Shown here: positions 1 to 9,237 of the stretch, piece by piece
Layout of the letters: every line of letters starts with the position of its first letter
How positions within the stretch are numbered: position 1 is the stretch's first letter
Assembly (NCBI GenBank): GCA_003480725.1
Contig: QUJQ01000001.1
Location: forward strand, 372,001-436,000
Reading direction: 5' to 3'
DNA length: 64,000 nucleotides
Source of the DNA: Clostridiaceae bacterium AM27-36LB
GTDB lineage: Bacteria; Bacillota; Clostridia; Lachnospirales; Lachnospiraceae
Notes under the pieces: model-generated
What the model was told of the DNA's origin: nothing
Databases searched by the model: none
Seen by the model: the letters and a program-made list of their open reading frames with translations, nothing else
Program-made: the position numbers and the translations under genes

Positions 1-1
1 G

Positions 2-418
2 CTGGCAACAACCAGAGACAGCTTATTTCTGAAGATACCGAGAGATTCCTTTGAAAAATGGATTCTTAAAGATGTGGATGCCCTGCAGATGGAGACAGAG
101 CGGATTATCGGGTATCTGTTGGATCAGTCCAGAAAAGAGCGACTTTATGTACTGCTTCCCGGAAATGAACGGGTTTATCTCATCCTTACAAATTTGTATG
201 AGACCTATGGAAAGTTCGATACTTACAGTGTGTATATGAGCCGGAAGGATTTCTCGGAGGTTACAGGATTATCGGAGCGGACGATCACCAGAGCTTTGAA
301 GGAACTGGAGGAAAAAAATCTTATCACCAGAAATGGCTGGAATATCGTAATGACATGGAATCAATATAACAAGATCAAAAAACTGATGAAAGATCAAATC
401 AACGAAATGGGGGAATGA
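2..418 (+). CDS. Crp/Fnr-family transcriptional regulator, C-terminal part (cut by window edge)
   Basis: The reading frame is open from base 2, so the N-terminus lies outside the window. The visible 138 residues contain the end of a cyclic-nucleotide-binding-like barrel (LPGNERVYLIL), a connecting helix and a winged helix-turn-helix with SRKDFSEVTGLSERTITRALKELEEKNLI, where the recognition helix is SERTITRALKEL. The stop is 3 bases before the uridine phosphorylase start, so it probably shares the transcript and is a plausible local regulator of the nucleoside operon (inference). Effector ligand cannot be judged from this fragment. Confidence 0.8.
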   Translation: MATTRDSLFLKIPRDSFEKWILKDVDALQMETERIIGYLLDQSRKERLYVLLPGNERVYLILTNLYETYGKFDTYSVYMSRKDFSEVTGLSERTITRALKELEEKNLITRNGWNIVMTWNQYNKIKKLMKDQINEMGE

Positions 419-421
419 CAG

Positions 422-1195
422 ATGAAATATTCAGAAAATCCAGATAAACAGTATCACATCCAGGTAGGAGAGGGTGACGTTGGAAAATACGTGATCCTGC
501 CGGGTGATCCGAAGCGTTGTGCCAAGATCGCTACATATTTTGATGATGCGAAGCTGGTGGCTGACAGCCGTGAGTATGTGACCTACACCGGATATCTTGA
601 CGGCGTAAAGGTAAGTGTTACATCAACTGGTATTGGAGGTCCGTCCGCATCTATCGCCATGGAAGAACTGGTAAAATGTGGTGCAGACACTTTTATCCGT
701 GTAGGCACCTGCGGTGGTATGCAGCTTGATGTGAAGAGCTCTGATGTTGTGATCGCCAGCGGAGCTATCCGTATGGAAGGAACCAGTAAGGAATATGCGC
801 CCATCGAATTTCCGGCAGTGGCGGACATTGACATTGTCAATGCATTGAGAGCTTCTGCGAAGGAACTGGGGCAGAGATCACACGTGGGAGTTGTGCAGTG
901 TAAAGATGCATTTTATGGACAGCATTCACCGGAGACTATGCCGGTCAGCTATGAACTGCTGAACAAATGGGAAGCGTGGAAACGCCTTGGATGTCTGGCA
1001 TCCGAGATGGAATCTGCAGCACTGTTTATCGTGGCAAGCACACTGCATGTTCGCTGCGGATCTGTATTTCTGGTAATGGCCAATCAGGAGAGAGAAAAAC
1101 AGGGGCTTGATAACCCGGTAGCACATGACACAGATATGGCCATCCGTGTGGCGATTGAAGCAATCCGTAAACTGATCAAAGAAGATGCCGAGTAG
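422..1195 (+). CDS. udp: Uridine phosphorylase
   Basis: 257-residue cytosolic enzyme of the PNP/UDP phosphorylase superfamily, which cleaves uridine with phosphate to uracil and ribose 1-phosphate. Phosphate-site motif ILPGDPKRC near the N-terminus, [15 protein letters not shown] and the ribose-binding SEMESAALF are all visible; length fits the family (E. coli Udp about 253). EFPAVAD also matches Udp rather than DeoD. It is the first full gene of a salvage operon with deoD, deoC, cdd and deoB. Confidence 0.9.
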   Translation: MKYSENPDKQYHIQVGEGDVGKYVILPGDPKRCAKIATYFDDAKLVADSREYVTYTGYLDGVKVSVTSTGIGGPSASIAMEELVKCGADTFIRVGTCGGMQLDVKSSDVVIASGAIRMEGTSKEYAPIEFPAVADIDIVNALRASAKELGQRSHVGVVQCKDAFYGQHSPETMPVSYELLNKWEAWKRLGCLASEMESAALFIVASTLHVRCGSVFLVMANQEREKQGLDNPVAHDTDMAIRVAIEAIRKLIKEDAE

Positions 1196-1202
1196 TAATC
1201 AC

Positions 1203-1242
1203 GCAGAGTCACATTCGTAAAATTGCCTATGCATGGCTCTGC
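1203..1242 (+). other. Hairpin between udp and yjjI
   Basis: Eight base pairs (1203-1210 with 1235-1242, GCAGAGTC against GGCTCTGC, one G-U) enclose a 24-base loop, without a T-run behind it. It sits in the 86-base gap before the glycyl radical enzyme gene and could be an mRNA processing or stability element. Function is a guess. Confidence 0.35.
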
Positions 1243-1281
1243 AATTTGCAATTTATATCACATGAGGAGGAATCAATAACA

Positions 1282-2826
1282 ATGCGTGACATTTCTATGG
1301 AAAGAGTCAATGAAACAAGAAAGAACATTCTGGAAATTATCGAGAGTGCAACCCTGACACATGAGCAGAAACTGACCTGTCTGGCGAATCAGGCAGATTC
1401 TCTGATGGAGGTGCTTGATCTTCCGGAAGGGCTGGATGAGCTTCTGAACGTGCCCATCGACCGTAAATGTATCTGCGATCTGTCCGAGGGACATGCGCCT
1501 ATGCGTCCCCGTTACATTATCCCAGATTATGCCAAATTCCTGAAGGAGGGAAGTAAGTTTCTGCAGCTGGATCCGCCGACGGATCTTTATGAGGCACTGA
1601 ACAGCCTGATGATCTTCTACAAACATGTGCCAAGCGTTACCAACTATCCGGTATATGTAGGTCAGCTGGATGAATTGCTGGAGCCGTATATCGATACGGT
1701 AGATGAGGCACAGGCAAAGAAAATGCTGAAGCTGTTCCTGACGCAGATGGATCGCACCATTCTGGATTCCTTTTCACATGCAAATATCGGACCGAGAGAG
1801 ACCAAGGCTGGACGTCTTCTTCTGGAAGCAGAGAAAGAGCTGGAAAATGCAGTTCCGAACTTAAGCTTTAAATACGATGAGGATATCACACCGGATGATT
1901 TTGCACTGAAAGCCATCGACTGTGCCATGTACAGTGCAAAGCCAAGCTTTGCAAATCATAAGATGTTCAAGAGCGAGCTGGGTGAGAATTATGTGATCGC
2001 AAGCTGTTACAACGGACTGTTGCTGGGCGGTGGTGCTTACACCCTTTGCCGTCTGGTTCTTGGAAATATCGCCAAGAGAGCAAAAAATATCAAGGATTTC
2101 AAGGAGCGTGAGCTTCCTTATGTGCTGGATATCATGGCTTGTTACATGGATGCAAGGATCAAATTTGAGGTAGAGGAGAGCGGATTCTTTGAGAACAACT
2201 TCCTGGCAAAAGAGGGATTTATCCACAGAGACCGATTCTCTGGTATGTATGGACTGGTTGGTCTGGCAGACTGTGTAAATATTCTGTTTGAAAAGGAAGG
2301 TATCAAAGGACGTTTTGGTCATGACGAGGCAGCCAATGATCTGGGTGTTGAGATCATGGAGATCATCAAAGAGTTTAATCTGAATCATAAAAATAAATAC
2401 TGTGAGGGAACTAATGGACATTTTCTGCTTCACGCGCAGGTTGGCCTGGCAGAGGATGAGAATGTGACACCGGGAACCCGTATTCCCATCGGCGAGGAAC
2501 CGGAGGAGCTGATCGACCAGCTCAACGTGCTGAAGAAATTTCATAAATATTTCACCTCTGGAACGGGAGATATTTTCCCGATTGATATGACTGTTCATCG
2601 GAATCCAGAATATGTACTGGATATTATCAAAGGATCTTTCAAGATGGATCTGCGTTATCTGTCCTTCTACTCCAGCGACAGCGATGTGATCCGTGTGACC
2701 GGTTACCTTGTAAAACGTTCCGAGCTTGAGAAGCTGGCTGGCGGCGAGGCTGTTCTGCAGGATACTACAGCTCTGGGCCTGGGTGCAGCCAGAAATGGCC
2801 ATATTCTGGAGAGAAAGGTACGTTGA
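1282..2826 (+). CDS. yjjI: YjjI-family glycyl radical enzyme
   Basis: 514 residues from the ATG at 1282, chosen because GAGGAGG lies at 1264-1270; an upstream in-frame ATG at 1246 has no such site. The C-terminal RVTGYLVKR is the glycyl-radical loop, with the radical glycine at residue 474, and ASCYNGLLLGGG is a candidate active-site cysteine region. Length agrees with E. coli YjjI (516). The activase yjjW follows after 3 bases. To my knowledge the substrate is unknown; E. coli also has yjjI-yjjW beside deoCABD, as here, which suggests a link to nucleoside or deoxyribose breakdown (inference). The enzyme would be oxygen sensitive. Confidence 0.85.
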   Translation: MRDISMERVNETRKNILEIIESATLTHEQKLTCLANQADSLMEVLDLPEGLDELLNVPIDRKCICDLSEGHAPMRPRYIIPDYAKFLKEGSKFLQLDPPTDLYEALNSLMIFYKHVPSVTNYPVYVGQLDELLEPYIDTVDEAQAKKMLKLFLTQMDRTILDSFSHANIGPRETKAGRLLLEAEKELENAVPNLSFKYDEDITPDDFALKAIDCAMYSAKPSFANHKMFKSELGENYVIASCYNGLLLGGGAYTLCRLVLGNIAKRAKNIKDFKERELPYVLDIMACYMDARIKFEVEESGFFENNFLAKEGFIHRDRFSGMYGLVGLADCVNILFEKEGIKGRFGHDEAANDLGVEIMEIIKEFNLNHKNKYCEGTNGHFLLHAQVGLAEDENVTPGTRIPIGEEPEELIDQLNVLKKFHKYFTSGTGDIFPIDMTVHRNPEYVLDIIKGSFKMDLRYLSFYSSDSDVIRVTGYLVKRSELEKLAGGEAVLQDTTALGLGAARNGHILERKVR

Positions 2827-2829
2827 TCA

Positions 2830-3672
2830 ATGAAAGCAGTAATAAACCGGATCATTCCGTTCAGCAGTGTGGATGGTCCGGGTAACCGGACAGCGATTTT
2901 TTTGCAGGGATGCAACATTAACTGTAAATATTGTCACAATCCGGAGACCAGAAAAATGTGTGTGCAGTGCGGAACCTGCGTGAAGAACTGTCCGGCAGGT
3001 GCACTGTCCTTTGATGCAGACGGGAAAGTGGCATTTGATCCGGCAAAATGTGTGCAGTGTGATACTTGTATCCATGTCTGTCCCAATGACAGTTCTCCGA
3101 GAACCTGTGAGATGACCCCGGAAGAAGTCTATGCGAAGGTGAAAAAACAGATTCCGTTTATCCGTGGTATCAGCGTATCCGGCGGAGAATGTATGCTCCA
3201 CCCGGATTTCCTGACTGAACTGTTCCGCCTGGCAAAGCAGGATGGGCTGGGAACGCTGATCGACAGCAACGGTACCATTTCCTTTGAAGATTACCCGGAA
3301 CTGATGGAAGTGTCTGATGGCGTGATGCTGGATATCAAGGCATTTGAACCGGAAGAACATAAAGAAGTGACAGATGTCACCAATGAAATGGTGCTGAAGA
3401 ATGCAGTATATCTGGCGGAAACTTCCAAACTATATGAGGTGAGAGCTGTTATTGTACCGGATCTTTATGATACAGAAAACAGCGTTCGTAAGATCGGTGA
3501 TTTTCTGGCGCCATATCTGAAGATCCATGATATCCGCGTGAAGATTATAGCCTACCGACCCATGGGTGTGAGAGAAGAGTATGCTCATTACCAGATTCCG
3601 GATCAGGACTATCTAATACATCTGGCGGATATCATGAAAGAAAAAGGATTTGAACACGTAACCGTGATCTAA
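2830..3672 (+). CDS. yjjW: YjjW-family glycyl radical enzyme activase (radical SAM)
   Basis: 280-residue radical SAM enzyme that would install the glycyl radical on the YjjI protein encoded directly upstream. The CX3CX2C cluster is C28, C32, C35. An inserted ferredoxin-like domain with CVQCGTCVKNC (from residue 44) and CVQCDTCIHVC (from residue 74) would hold two more 4Fe-4S clusters, as usual for glycyl radical activases. SVSGGECMLHPDF is the SAM-binding GGE motif. Spacing of 3 bases indicates translational coupling with yjjI. Confidence 0.88.
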   Translation: MKAVINRIIPFSSVDGPGNRTAIFLQGCNINCKYCHNPETRKMCVQCGTCVKNCPAGALSFDADGKVAFDPAKCVQCDTCIHVCPNDSSPRTCEMTPEEVYAKVKKQIPFIRGISVSGGECMLHPDFLTELFRLAKQDGLGTLIDSNGTISFEDYPELMEVSDGVMLDIKAFEPEEHKEVTDVTNEMVLKNAVYLAETSKLYEVRAVIVPDLYDTENSVRKIGDFLAPYLKIHDIRVKIIAYRPMGVREEYAHYQIPDQDYLIHLADIMKEKGFEHVTVI

Positions 3673-3683
3673 CAGGGCGCAAG

Positions 3684-3724
3684 AGAAAAAGTAAGCGGCT
3701 GCAGAGCAGACATTTACTTTTTCT
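3684..3724 (+). terminator. Hairpin between yjjW and the transporter genes
   Basis: A perfect 11-bp stem (3684-3694 with 3714-3724) with an inner CTGC/GCAG stem. The 3' arm contains five T but no long T-tract follows. It may be a weak terminator or mRNA processing site that sets different levels for the enzyme and transporter genes. Confidence 0.4.
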
Positions 3725-3762
3725 TCGTCCGTTCTAGAAAAGCAAACAGGAGGGAACAAGCC

Positions 3763-5307
3763 TTGGCAAGAACAAGCCATATGGATGCGAGTAAAGTAGT
3801 CATTCAGATGAAGGACATCGTGAAGAAATTCGGCGACTTTACAGCCAACGACCACATCAATCTGACCGTGCACAAAGGAGAGGTACATGCGATTCTGGGA
3901 GAGAACGGAGCCGGAAAGAGTACCATGATGAATGTGCTCTGCGGACTCTATAAGCCGACCAGCGGTCAGATCTTTATCAATGAGAAAGAGGTTCATTTTA
4001 ACAGTCCCAAGGATGCCATCGATATGGGGATCGGTATGGTACACCAGCATTTCATGCTGATCCAGCCATTCACGGTAACAGAGAACATTATCCTTGGCAT
4101 GGAGCCCACCAAAGGGCTGACCGTTGACAAGGAGACTGCGAAGAAGAAGGTGCTGGAATTATCCGAACGTTATGGCATGAAGGTGGATCCGGATGCGAAG
4201 GTGGAGGATATCTCTGTTGGTATGCAGCAGCGTGTGGAGATCCTGAAGGTTCTGTACCGCGGTGCAGAGACACTGATCCTGGACGAACCGACGGCTTCCC
4301 TGACCCCGCAGGAGATCGAAGGCCTCATGGAGATCATCGAGAACCTGACTGCAGACGGTAAGAGTGTGATCCTGATCACCCACAAGCTGAAGGAGATCAC
4401 AGCATCTTCCGACAACTGTACCATCATCCGTCAGGGTAAATATATCCAGACGGTGAAAGTGGCAGATGTGGATGAGAACGAGCTGGCAGCCATGATGGTA
4501 GGGCGCGATGTCAACTTCAAAGTTGATAAGAAAGAGATGGAGCCGGGCGAAGTGGTGCTGGAAGTGAAAGACCTTCATGCCAAGGACTACCGTGGCGTTG
4601 AGATCCTGAAGGGCTTTAACCTGAACGTAAGAAAAGGCGAGATCGTAGGTCTGGCCGGTGTGGACGGTAACGGTCAGACCGAGCTGGTAGAAGTACTGAC
4701 CGGCCTTCGGAAAGCAGAATCCGGTACAGTTACCATGCTTGGAAAAGATGTATTCAATAAGAGCCCGAAGGAGACCTTTGAGAATGGCATCTCCAGTATT
4801 CCGGCAGACCGCCAGAAGCATGGACTGATCCTTGATTTCTCCAACGAGGACAACATGATCCTGCAGCACTTTGAGGAAGAGCCGTTCTCCTCCCATGGAT
4901 TTCTGAACCGGAAAGCCATTCGTGAGCATGCAGAAGAACTGATCGAGAAGTTTGATGTACGTCCGAGAGGATGTGCAGAAGCACCTGCAGGGACGCTCTC
5001 CGGCGGTAACCAGCAGAAAGTCATCATTGCCCGCGAGGTGACTAACGATAAAGACCTGCTGATCGCCGTGAACCCGACCCGTGGTCTTGACGTAGGTGCT
5101 ATCGAGTTTGTCCATAAATATCTGGTGGAACAGAGAAATAAGAACCGTGCGGTTCTGTTAGTATCCTTTGAGCTTGACGAGATCATGAGCCTGTCTGACC
5201 GGATCGAGGTTATCTTCGATGGTCAGATCACCGGCAGTGTTCCTGGAAAGGATGCAGATGAGAAAGAACTCGGATTTATGATGGCAGGAGGAAAGACAGA
5301 TGAATAA
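3763..5307 (+). CDS. Nucleoside ABC transporter, ATP-binding protein (NupA-like)
   Basis: 514 residues with two fused ABC domains, as in sugar/nucleoside importers of the BmpA-NupABC type. First Walker A is GENGAGKST (residues 46-54), its signature region is SVGMQQRVEILK and Walker B LILDEPTAS. The second domain has degenerate GVDGNGQTE and the signature LSGGNQQKVIIAREV. The TTG start at 3763 is supported by CAGGAGGG at 3747-3753; an ATG at 3781 lacks a good site. It overlaps the permease gene by 8 bases. No BmpA substrate-binding lipoprotein gene is present in the window, so it must be elsewhere. Confidence 0.88.
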   Translation: MARTSHMDASKVVIQMKDIVKKFGDFTANDHINLTVHKGEVHAILGENGAGKSTMMNVLCGLYKPTSGQIFINEKEVHFNSPKDAIDMGIGMVHQHFMLIQPFTVTENIILGMEPTKGLTVDKETAKKKVLELSERYGMKVDPDAKVEDISVGMQQRVEILKVLYRGAETLILDEPTASLTPQEIEGLMEIIENLTADGKSVILITHKLKEITASSDNCTIIRQGKYIQTVKVADVDENELAAMMVGRDVNFKVDKKEMEPGEVVLEVKDLHAKDYRGVEILKGFNLNVRKGEIVGLAGVDGNGQTELVEVLTGLRKAESGTVTMLGKDVFNKSPKETFENGISSIPADRQKHGLILDFSNEDNMILQHFEEEPFSSHGFLNRKAIREHAEELIEKFDVRPRGCAEAPAGTLSGGNQQKVIIAREVTNDKDLLIAVNPTRGLDVGAIEFVHKYLVEQRNKNRAVLLVSFELDEIMSLSDRIEVIFDGQITGSVPGKDADEKELGFMMAGGKTDE

Positions 5308-6367
5308 GAAGAAAAGTATTCTTGAGAGCAATGTGCTTTATACGATCATTGCAATCATTGCCGGCTTCCTGATCGGTGCCATCTTCCTGATGATTGCCGG
5401 TATCAGCCCGGCAGTTGCTTATGGGAAGCTGTTCAGCAGCATCTTCAGCAAACCAAAATATCTGGTGTGGACGTTGGTATATGCAAGTCCGCTGATCTTT
5501 ACAGGTCTGAGTGTGGCATTCTCGTTCAGAACCGGTGTGTTCAACATCGGAGCTGAGGGACAGTTCGTGATCGGTGGACTGGTAGCCTGTGTGCTTGGTA
5601 TTGTGCTTGACCTTCCACCGGTCATCCATGCCATTGTATGTCTGGTGGCAGCAGCTCTGGCAGGAGGGATCTGGTCCCTGATCGTAGGTGTGTTAAAAGT
5701 AAAAAGAGGAATCCACGAGGTTCTTTCCTTTATCATGTTTAACTGGATCGCATTCTATCTCTCCAACTACGTGGTAAATCTTCCGGAAATCCACAGAGAG
5801 AGCAGTGAGGCAACCCGGGATATTGCATCCTCTGCAAGGATTCTGCTGCCGTCCGGTCTTCAGAAAGCACTAGATTGTAATACCGCACACTGGGGCATCG
5901 TTTTTGCGATCATTGCAGCCATCTTGATCTGGATCATTATTGAGAAGACCACACTTGGTTATAAACTGAAGGCGGTCGGTTTCAACAGCAATGGCGCACA
6001 GTATGGCGGCATCAATGCAGACCGTTCCATCCTGACGGCACTTGGAATCTCAGGACTTCTCTCCGGACTTGGCGGAGCTGTTCAGGTGCTCGGTATGGCT
6101 GGCCGTCTGAGCCAGTTTGCCGGACAGGAGGGCTTTGGATTCGAGGGAATCACCGTGGCACTGATCGGTGGATCCAATCCGATCGGCTGTATCTTCTCAG
6201 GCCTGTTCTACGGTGCCATGAAGTACGGTGGATCCAAGCTGAGTATCGTAAAGGCACCGTCTGAGGTAGTTGATATTATCATGGGTTGTGTAGTTCTTCT
6301 GATCGCGATCGCCCATGTATTTAAGATTTTTGTATTAAACGCAGCAAAGAAGAAGGAGGGGAAATAA
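5300..6367 (+). CDS. Nucleoside ABC transporter permease 1 (NupB-like)
   Basis: 355-residue BPD_transp_2 family membrane protein with about eight to ten hydrophobic segments. FNIGAEGQFVIGGL is the family's conserved loop, and ISGLLSGLGGAVQVLG the later conserved segment. It overlaps the ATPase gene by 8 bases and is 1 base from the second permease gene. The pair would form the heterodimeric transmembrane channel for nucleosides. Confidence 0.87.
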   Translation: MNKKKSILESNVLYTIIAIIAGFLIGAIFLMIAGISPAVAYGKLFSSIFSKPKYLVWTLVYASPLIFTGLSVAFSFRTGVFNIGAEGQFVIGGLVACVLGIVLDLPPVIHAIVCLVAAALAGGIWSLIVGVLKVKRGIHEVLSFIMFNWIAFYLSNYVVNLPEIHRESSEATRDIASSARILLPSGLQKALDCNTAHWGIVFAIIAAILIWIIIEKTTLGYKLKAVGFNSNGAQYGGINADRSILTALGISGLLSGLGGAVQVLGMAGRLSQFAGQEGFGFEGITVALIGGSNPIGCIFSGLFYGAMKYGGSKLSIVKAPSEVVDIIMGCVVLLIAIAHVFKIFVLNAAKKKEGK

Positions 6368-6368
6368 G

Positions 6369-7304
6369 ATGAATGAATTAATAAAAGACCTGGGTCTTCT
6401 GATCAATGCGACCCTGATCGCAACCCCGCCGCTTCTTCTGGCGGCACTGGGCTCCTGCTTCTCTGAGCGGAGCGGAGTGGTCAACATCGGTATCGAGGGT
6501 ATGATGACCATCGGAGCCTTCACAGGAGCCGTTATGGGACTGACCACTGGCAACGGCTGGATCGCATTCCTGTGTGCAGGACTGGCAGGTGCGCTGTTTG
6601 GACTGATCCATGCATTTGCATGTATTTCCTGCCATGCAGACCAGACTATCGCCGGTACAGCCATCAACTTCTTAGGACCGGGTCTTGCCCTGTTCCTCTG
6701 CAAAGCAATGTACAGCAATTCTTCTGATACACCGGCCATGGATCCCAGCTGTAAGCTTCCGAAGCTGTTCGAGGGCGTGTTCCCTACCGGATCCTTCTGG
6801 AACAATGTACTGAATGTATATGCGGTTGCGTATCTGGTATTCGTGCTTGCCTTTGTCTGCTGGTTTGTATTTTATAAGACAAGATTCGGAGCACATCTTC
6901 GTGCAGTAGGTGAGCATCCGGAAGCATGTGAGTCTCTGGGAATCGATGTATATAAGGTCCGTTATACCTGTGTGATCCTGTCTGGATTTCTGGCAGGACT
7001 TGGCGGAGCATTCGTGACCCTGGCAACCATCAACCAGTTCCGTCCCAGCGTTATCGTAGGACAGGGATTCATCGCGATAGCGGCAGTTATCTTTGGCAAG
7101 TTCTCCCCGGAGGGCGCGACCAAGGCGTGTCTGCTGTTCGGACTTTGCAGTGGTATCCGTTCCCTGGCAGCCCAGAGCAATGTGGTATCCCCGAACCTGA
7201 TTTCCATGATCCCGTATGTGGTGACCATCATCGCACTGGTACTGTTCGTTGGAAAAGCCCATACACCGGCAGCCAACGGCAAGATTTTCGTGAAATCCAA
7301 ATAA
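6369..7304 (+). CDS. Nucleoside ABC transporter permease 2 (NupC-like)
   Basis: 311-residue integral membrane protein of the same BPD_transp_2 family, with VVNIGIEGMMTIGA and LSGFLAGLGGAFVTLA. It is the usual partner of the preceding, longer permease. The downstream genes deoD, deoC, cdd and deoB handle imported nucleosides, which supports the substrate assignment. Confidence 0.87.
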   Translation: MNELIKDLGLLINATLIATPPLLLAALGSCFSERSGVVNIGIEGMMTIGAFTGAVMGLTTGNGWIAFLCAGLAGALFGLIHAFACISCHADQTIAGTAINFLGPGLALFLCKAMYSNSSDTPAMDPSCKLPKLFEGVFPTGSFWNNVLNVYAVAYLVFVLAFVCWFVFYKTRFGAHLRAVGEHPEACESLGIDVYKVRYTCVILSGFLAGLGGAFVTLATINQFRPSVIVGQGFIAIAAVIFGKFSPEGATKACLLFGLCSGIRSLAAQSNVVSPNLISMIPYVVTIIALVLFVGKAHTPAANGKIFVKSK

Positions 7305-7364
7305 TTTTTCCCAGTCAGCCGACATGACCAGGAACCCATTTCAAACATAGAAGGAGGATGAAAT

Positions 7365-8075
7365 ATGTCGAATATTCCAACAGCTCACAACAATGCAAAA
7401 GCAAACGATTTTGCCAAAACCGTACTGATGCCGGGTGATCCGCTCCGCGCAAAATACATTGCAGAAACTTACCTGGAGAATCCAAGACAGGTGACAGCTG
7501 TCAGAAATATGTTCGGTTACACCGGAACCTATAAAGGAAAAGAAATCTCCGTCATGGGAGGCGGTATGGGTATGCCGTCCATCGGAATCTATTCCTATGA
7601 GTTATTTAATTTCTATGGTGTAGACCAGATTATCCGTATCGGTTCGGCAGGAGCCTTGCAGGATCATATTAAAGTGATGGACGTGGTGATCGGTATGGGT
7701 GCCTGCACGGATTCCAATTACGCATATCAGTACGGACTGCCAGGAACCTTTGCACCGATCGCAGATTATGAGTTAATGAATAAAGCCATTGAGACTGCAA
7801 AACGTCAGGGAACCAATGTAGTCGTTGGAAATGTCGTGTCCTCTGATGTATTTTACAATGCAGATCCGACTGTCAATGACCGTTGGCGCAGTATGGGAGT
7901 ACTGGCAGTAGAGATGGAAGCGGCAGCTCTTTATATGAATGCAGCAAAAGCAAAGAAAAAAGCGCTCTGTATGCTGACTATTTCCGATCATATTTATACC
8001 GGAGAGGCTCTGTGTGCAGAAGACCGTCAGCTGGGATTCGGCAAGATGATGGAGATCGCACTGGAGTTGGCATAG
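7365..8075 (+). CDS. deoD: Purine nucleoside phosphorylase, DeoD type
   Basis: 236 residues; splits purine (deoxy)nucleosides to base and (deoxy)ribose 1-phosphate. MPGDPLRAKYI is the phosphate site, RIGSAGALQ the purine site, VEMEAAALY the ribose site and SDHIYTGE carries the catalytic Asp used by the hexameric DeoD class. Length fits the family (about 235-240). GAAGGAGG precedes the start at 7351-7358. It gives the pentose 1-phosphate used by DeoB. Confidence 0.93.
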   Translation: MSNIPTAHNNAKANDFAKTVLMPGDPLRAKYIAETYLENPRQVTAVRNMFGYTGTYKGKEISVMGGGMGMPSIGIYSYELFNFYGVDQIIRIGSAGALQDHIKVMDVVIGMGACTDSNYAYQYGLPGTFAPIADYELMNKAIETAKRQGTNVVVGNVVSSDVFYNADPTVNDRWRSMGVLAVEMEAAALYMNAAKAKKKALCMLTISDHIYTGEALCAEDRQLGFGKMMEIALELA

Positions 8076-8104
8076 TTTTCATATTACAGATAAAAAGGAG
8101 ATAG

Positions 8105-8776
8105 ATGAAAATGGACGTAAAAGAGATTTTAAAGCACGTGGATCATACACTGCTGACACAGACTGCTACCTGGGCAGAGATCAGACAGATCTGCGATGAT
8201 GCGGTTAAATACGGAACTGCTTCTGTATGTATTCCACCTGCATATGTGAAACAGGTAAAAGAGTATGTAAAGGATCAGATGCAGGTGTGCACGGTCATCG
8301 GCTTTCCGAATGGCTATATGACCACCGCAACGAAAGAGTTTGAGACCAAAGATGCACTGGCGAATGGTGCAGATGAGATCGATATGGTTATCAATATCGG
8401 CTGGGCAAAAGACGGCAGATTTGATGCTATTGAAGAAGAAATCCGCACACTGAAAAAGGCTTGCGGCAGCAAGATCCTGAAAGTGATCATCGAGACCTGT
8501 CTTCTGACAGACGAAGAAAAGATCAAAATATGTGAAGCTGTTACCGCTGCAGGTGCAGATTATATCAAGACCTCTACTGGATTCTCCAAAGCAGGAGCAA
8601 CCTTTGAGGATATTAAGCTGTTCTCCGAACATATCGGACCGAATGTGAAGATGAAAGCGGCAGGAGGTATCTCTTCTCTGGATGATGCGGAGAAATTCTT
8701 AAGCCTTGGCGCAGACCGTCTGGGAACCAGCCGTATCGTAAAGATTGTAAAACAGGAAGAGGCTACCGGATACTAA
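8105..8776 (+). CDS. deoC: Deoxyribose-phosphate aldolase
   Basis: 223 residues of the class I aldolase family converting 2-deoxyribose 5-phosphate to glyceraldehyde 3-phosphate and acetaldehyde. [12 protein letters not shown] and [10 protein letters not shown] contain the two conserved lysines of the active site. AAGGAG at 8095-8100 lies 4 bases before ATG 8105 and 10 before ATG 8111, so the second ATG may be the true start, giving a protein two residues shorter. Acetaldehyde produced here is a possible link to the anaerobic enzymes in the operon (inference). Confidence 0.92.
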   Translation: MKMDVKEILKHVDHTLLTQTATWAEIRQICDDAVKYGTASVCIPPAYVKQVKEYVKDQMQVCTVIGFPNGYMTTATKEFETKDALANGADEIDMVINIGWAKDGRFDAIEEEIRTLKKACGSKILKVIIETCLLTDEEKIKICEAVTAAGADYIKTSTGFSKAGATFEDIKLFSEHIGPNVKMKAAGGISSLDDAEKFLSLGADRLGTSRIVKIVKQEEATGY

Positions 8777-8797
8777 GAAGGAAAGTTGAGGAAGACG

Positions 8798-9226
8798 ATG
8801 AAGAAACTGGAAGAAACACAGATTCAGGAACTGATCGAAAAAGCAATCAGCATGATGGATCATTCTTATTCTCCATATTCTCATTTTCATGTAGGTGCGG
8901 CACTACTGGCGAAGAATGGGAACGTATATGGCGGTTGTAATATTGAAAATGCTGGTTATACACCCAGCAATTGTGCTGAGAGAACTGCATTTTTTAAGGC
9001 AGTCAGTGAAGGGGTGCTGGAGTTTGATGCAATCTGTGTGGTTGGCGGCATGAACAAGGTGCTGAAAGAGTATGCAGCTCCCTGCGGAGTGTGTCGTCAG
9101 GTCATGATGGAGTTCTGTGATCCGGATACATTTCAGATCATTCTGGCAACCAGTAAAGATCAGTATGAGATCTTCACGTTGAAGGAACTGCTCCCGCTTG
9201 GATTCGGACCGAACAACTTGAAGTAG
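8798..9226 (+). CDS. cdd: Cytidine deaminase
   Basis: 142 residues, the size of the small tetrameric zinc-dependent deaminase. The catalytic and zinc-binding motifs CAERTAFFK and PCGVCRQ (C-A-E and PCxxC) are present. It turns cytidine and deoxycytidine into uridine forms that the phosphorylases can use. The ATG at 8798 is chosen; a TTG at 8786 would add four residues but sits on top of the ribosome binding site. Confidence 0.92.
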   Translation: MKKLEETQIQELIEKAISMMDHSYSPYSHFHVGAALLAKNGNVYGGCNIENAGYTPSNCAERTAFFKAVSEGVLEFDAICVVGGMNKVLKEYAAPCGVCRQVMMEFCDPDTFQIILATSKDQYEIFTLKELLPLGFGPNNLK

Positions 9227-9237
9227 GAGAACACAAT

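Noticed and set aside
1861-2802. 313-residue open frame on the minus strand opposite yjjI
   Set aside because: Lies entirely opposite a well-supported gene in the complementary frame, no ribosome site, no motifs.
4159-5115. 318-residue minus-strand frame opposite the transporter ATPase
   Set aside because: Antisense shadow of a two-domain ABC protein; His/Gln-rich translation without domains.
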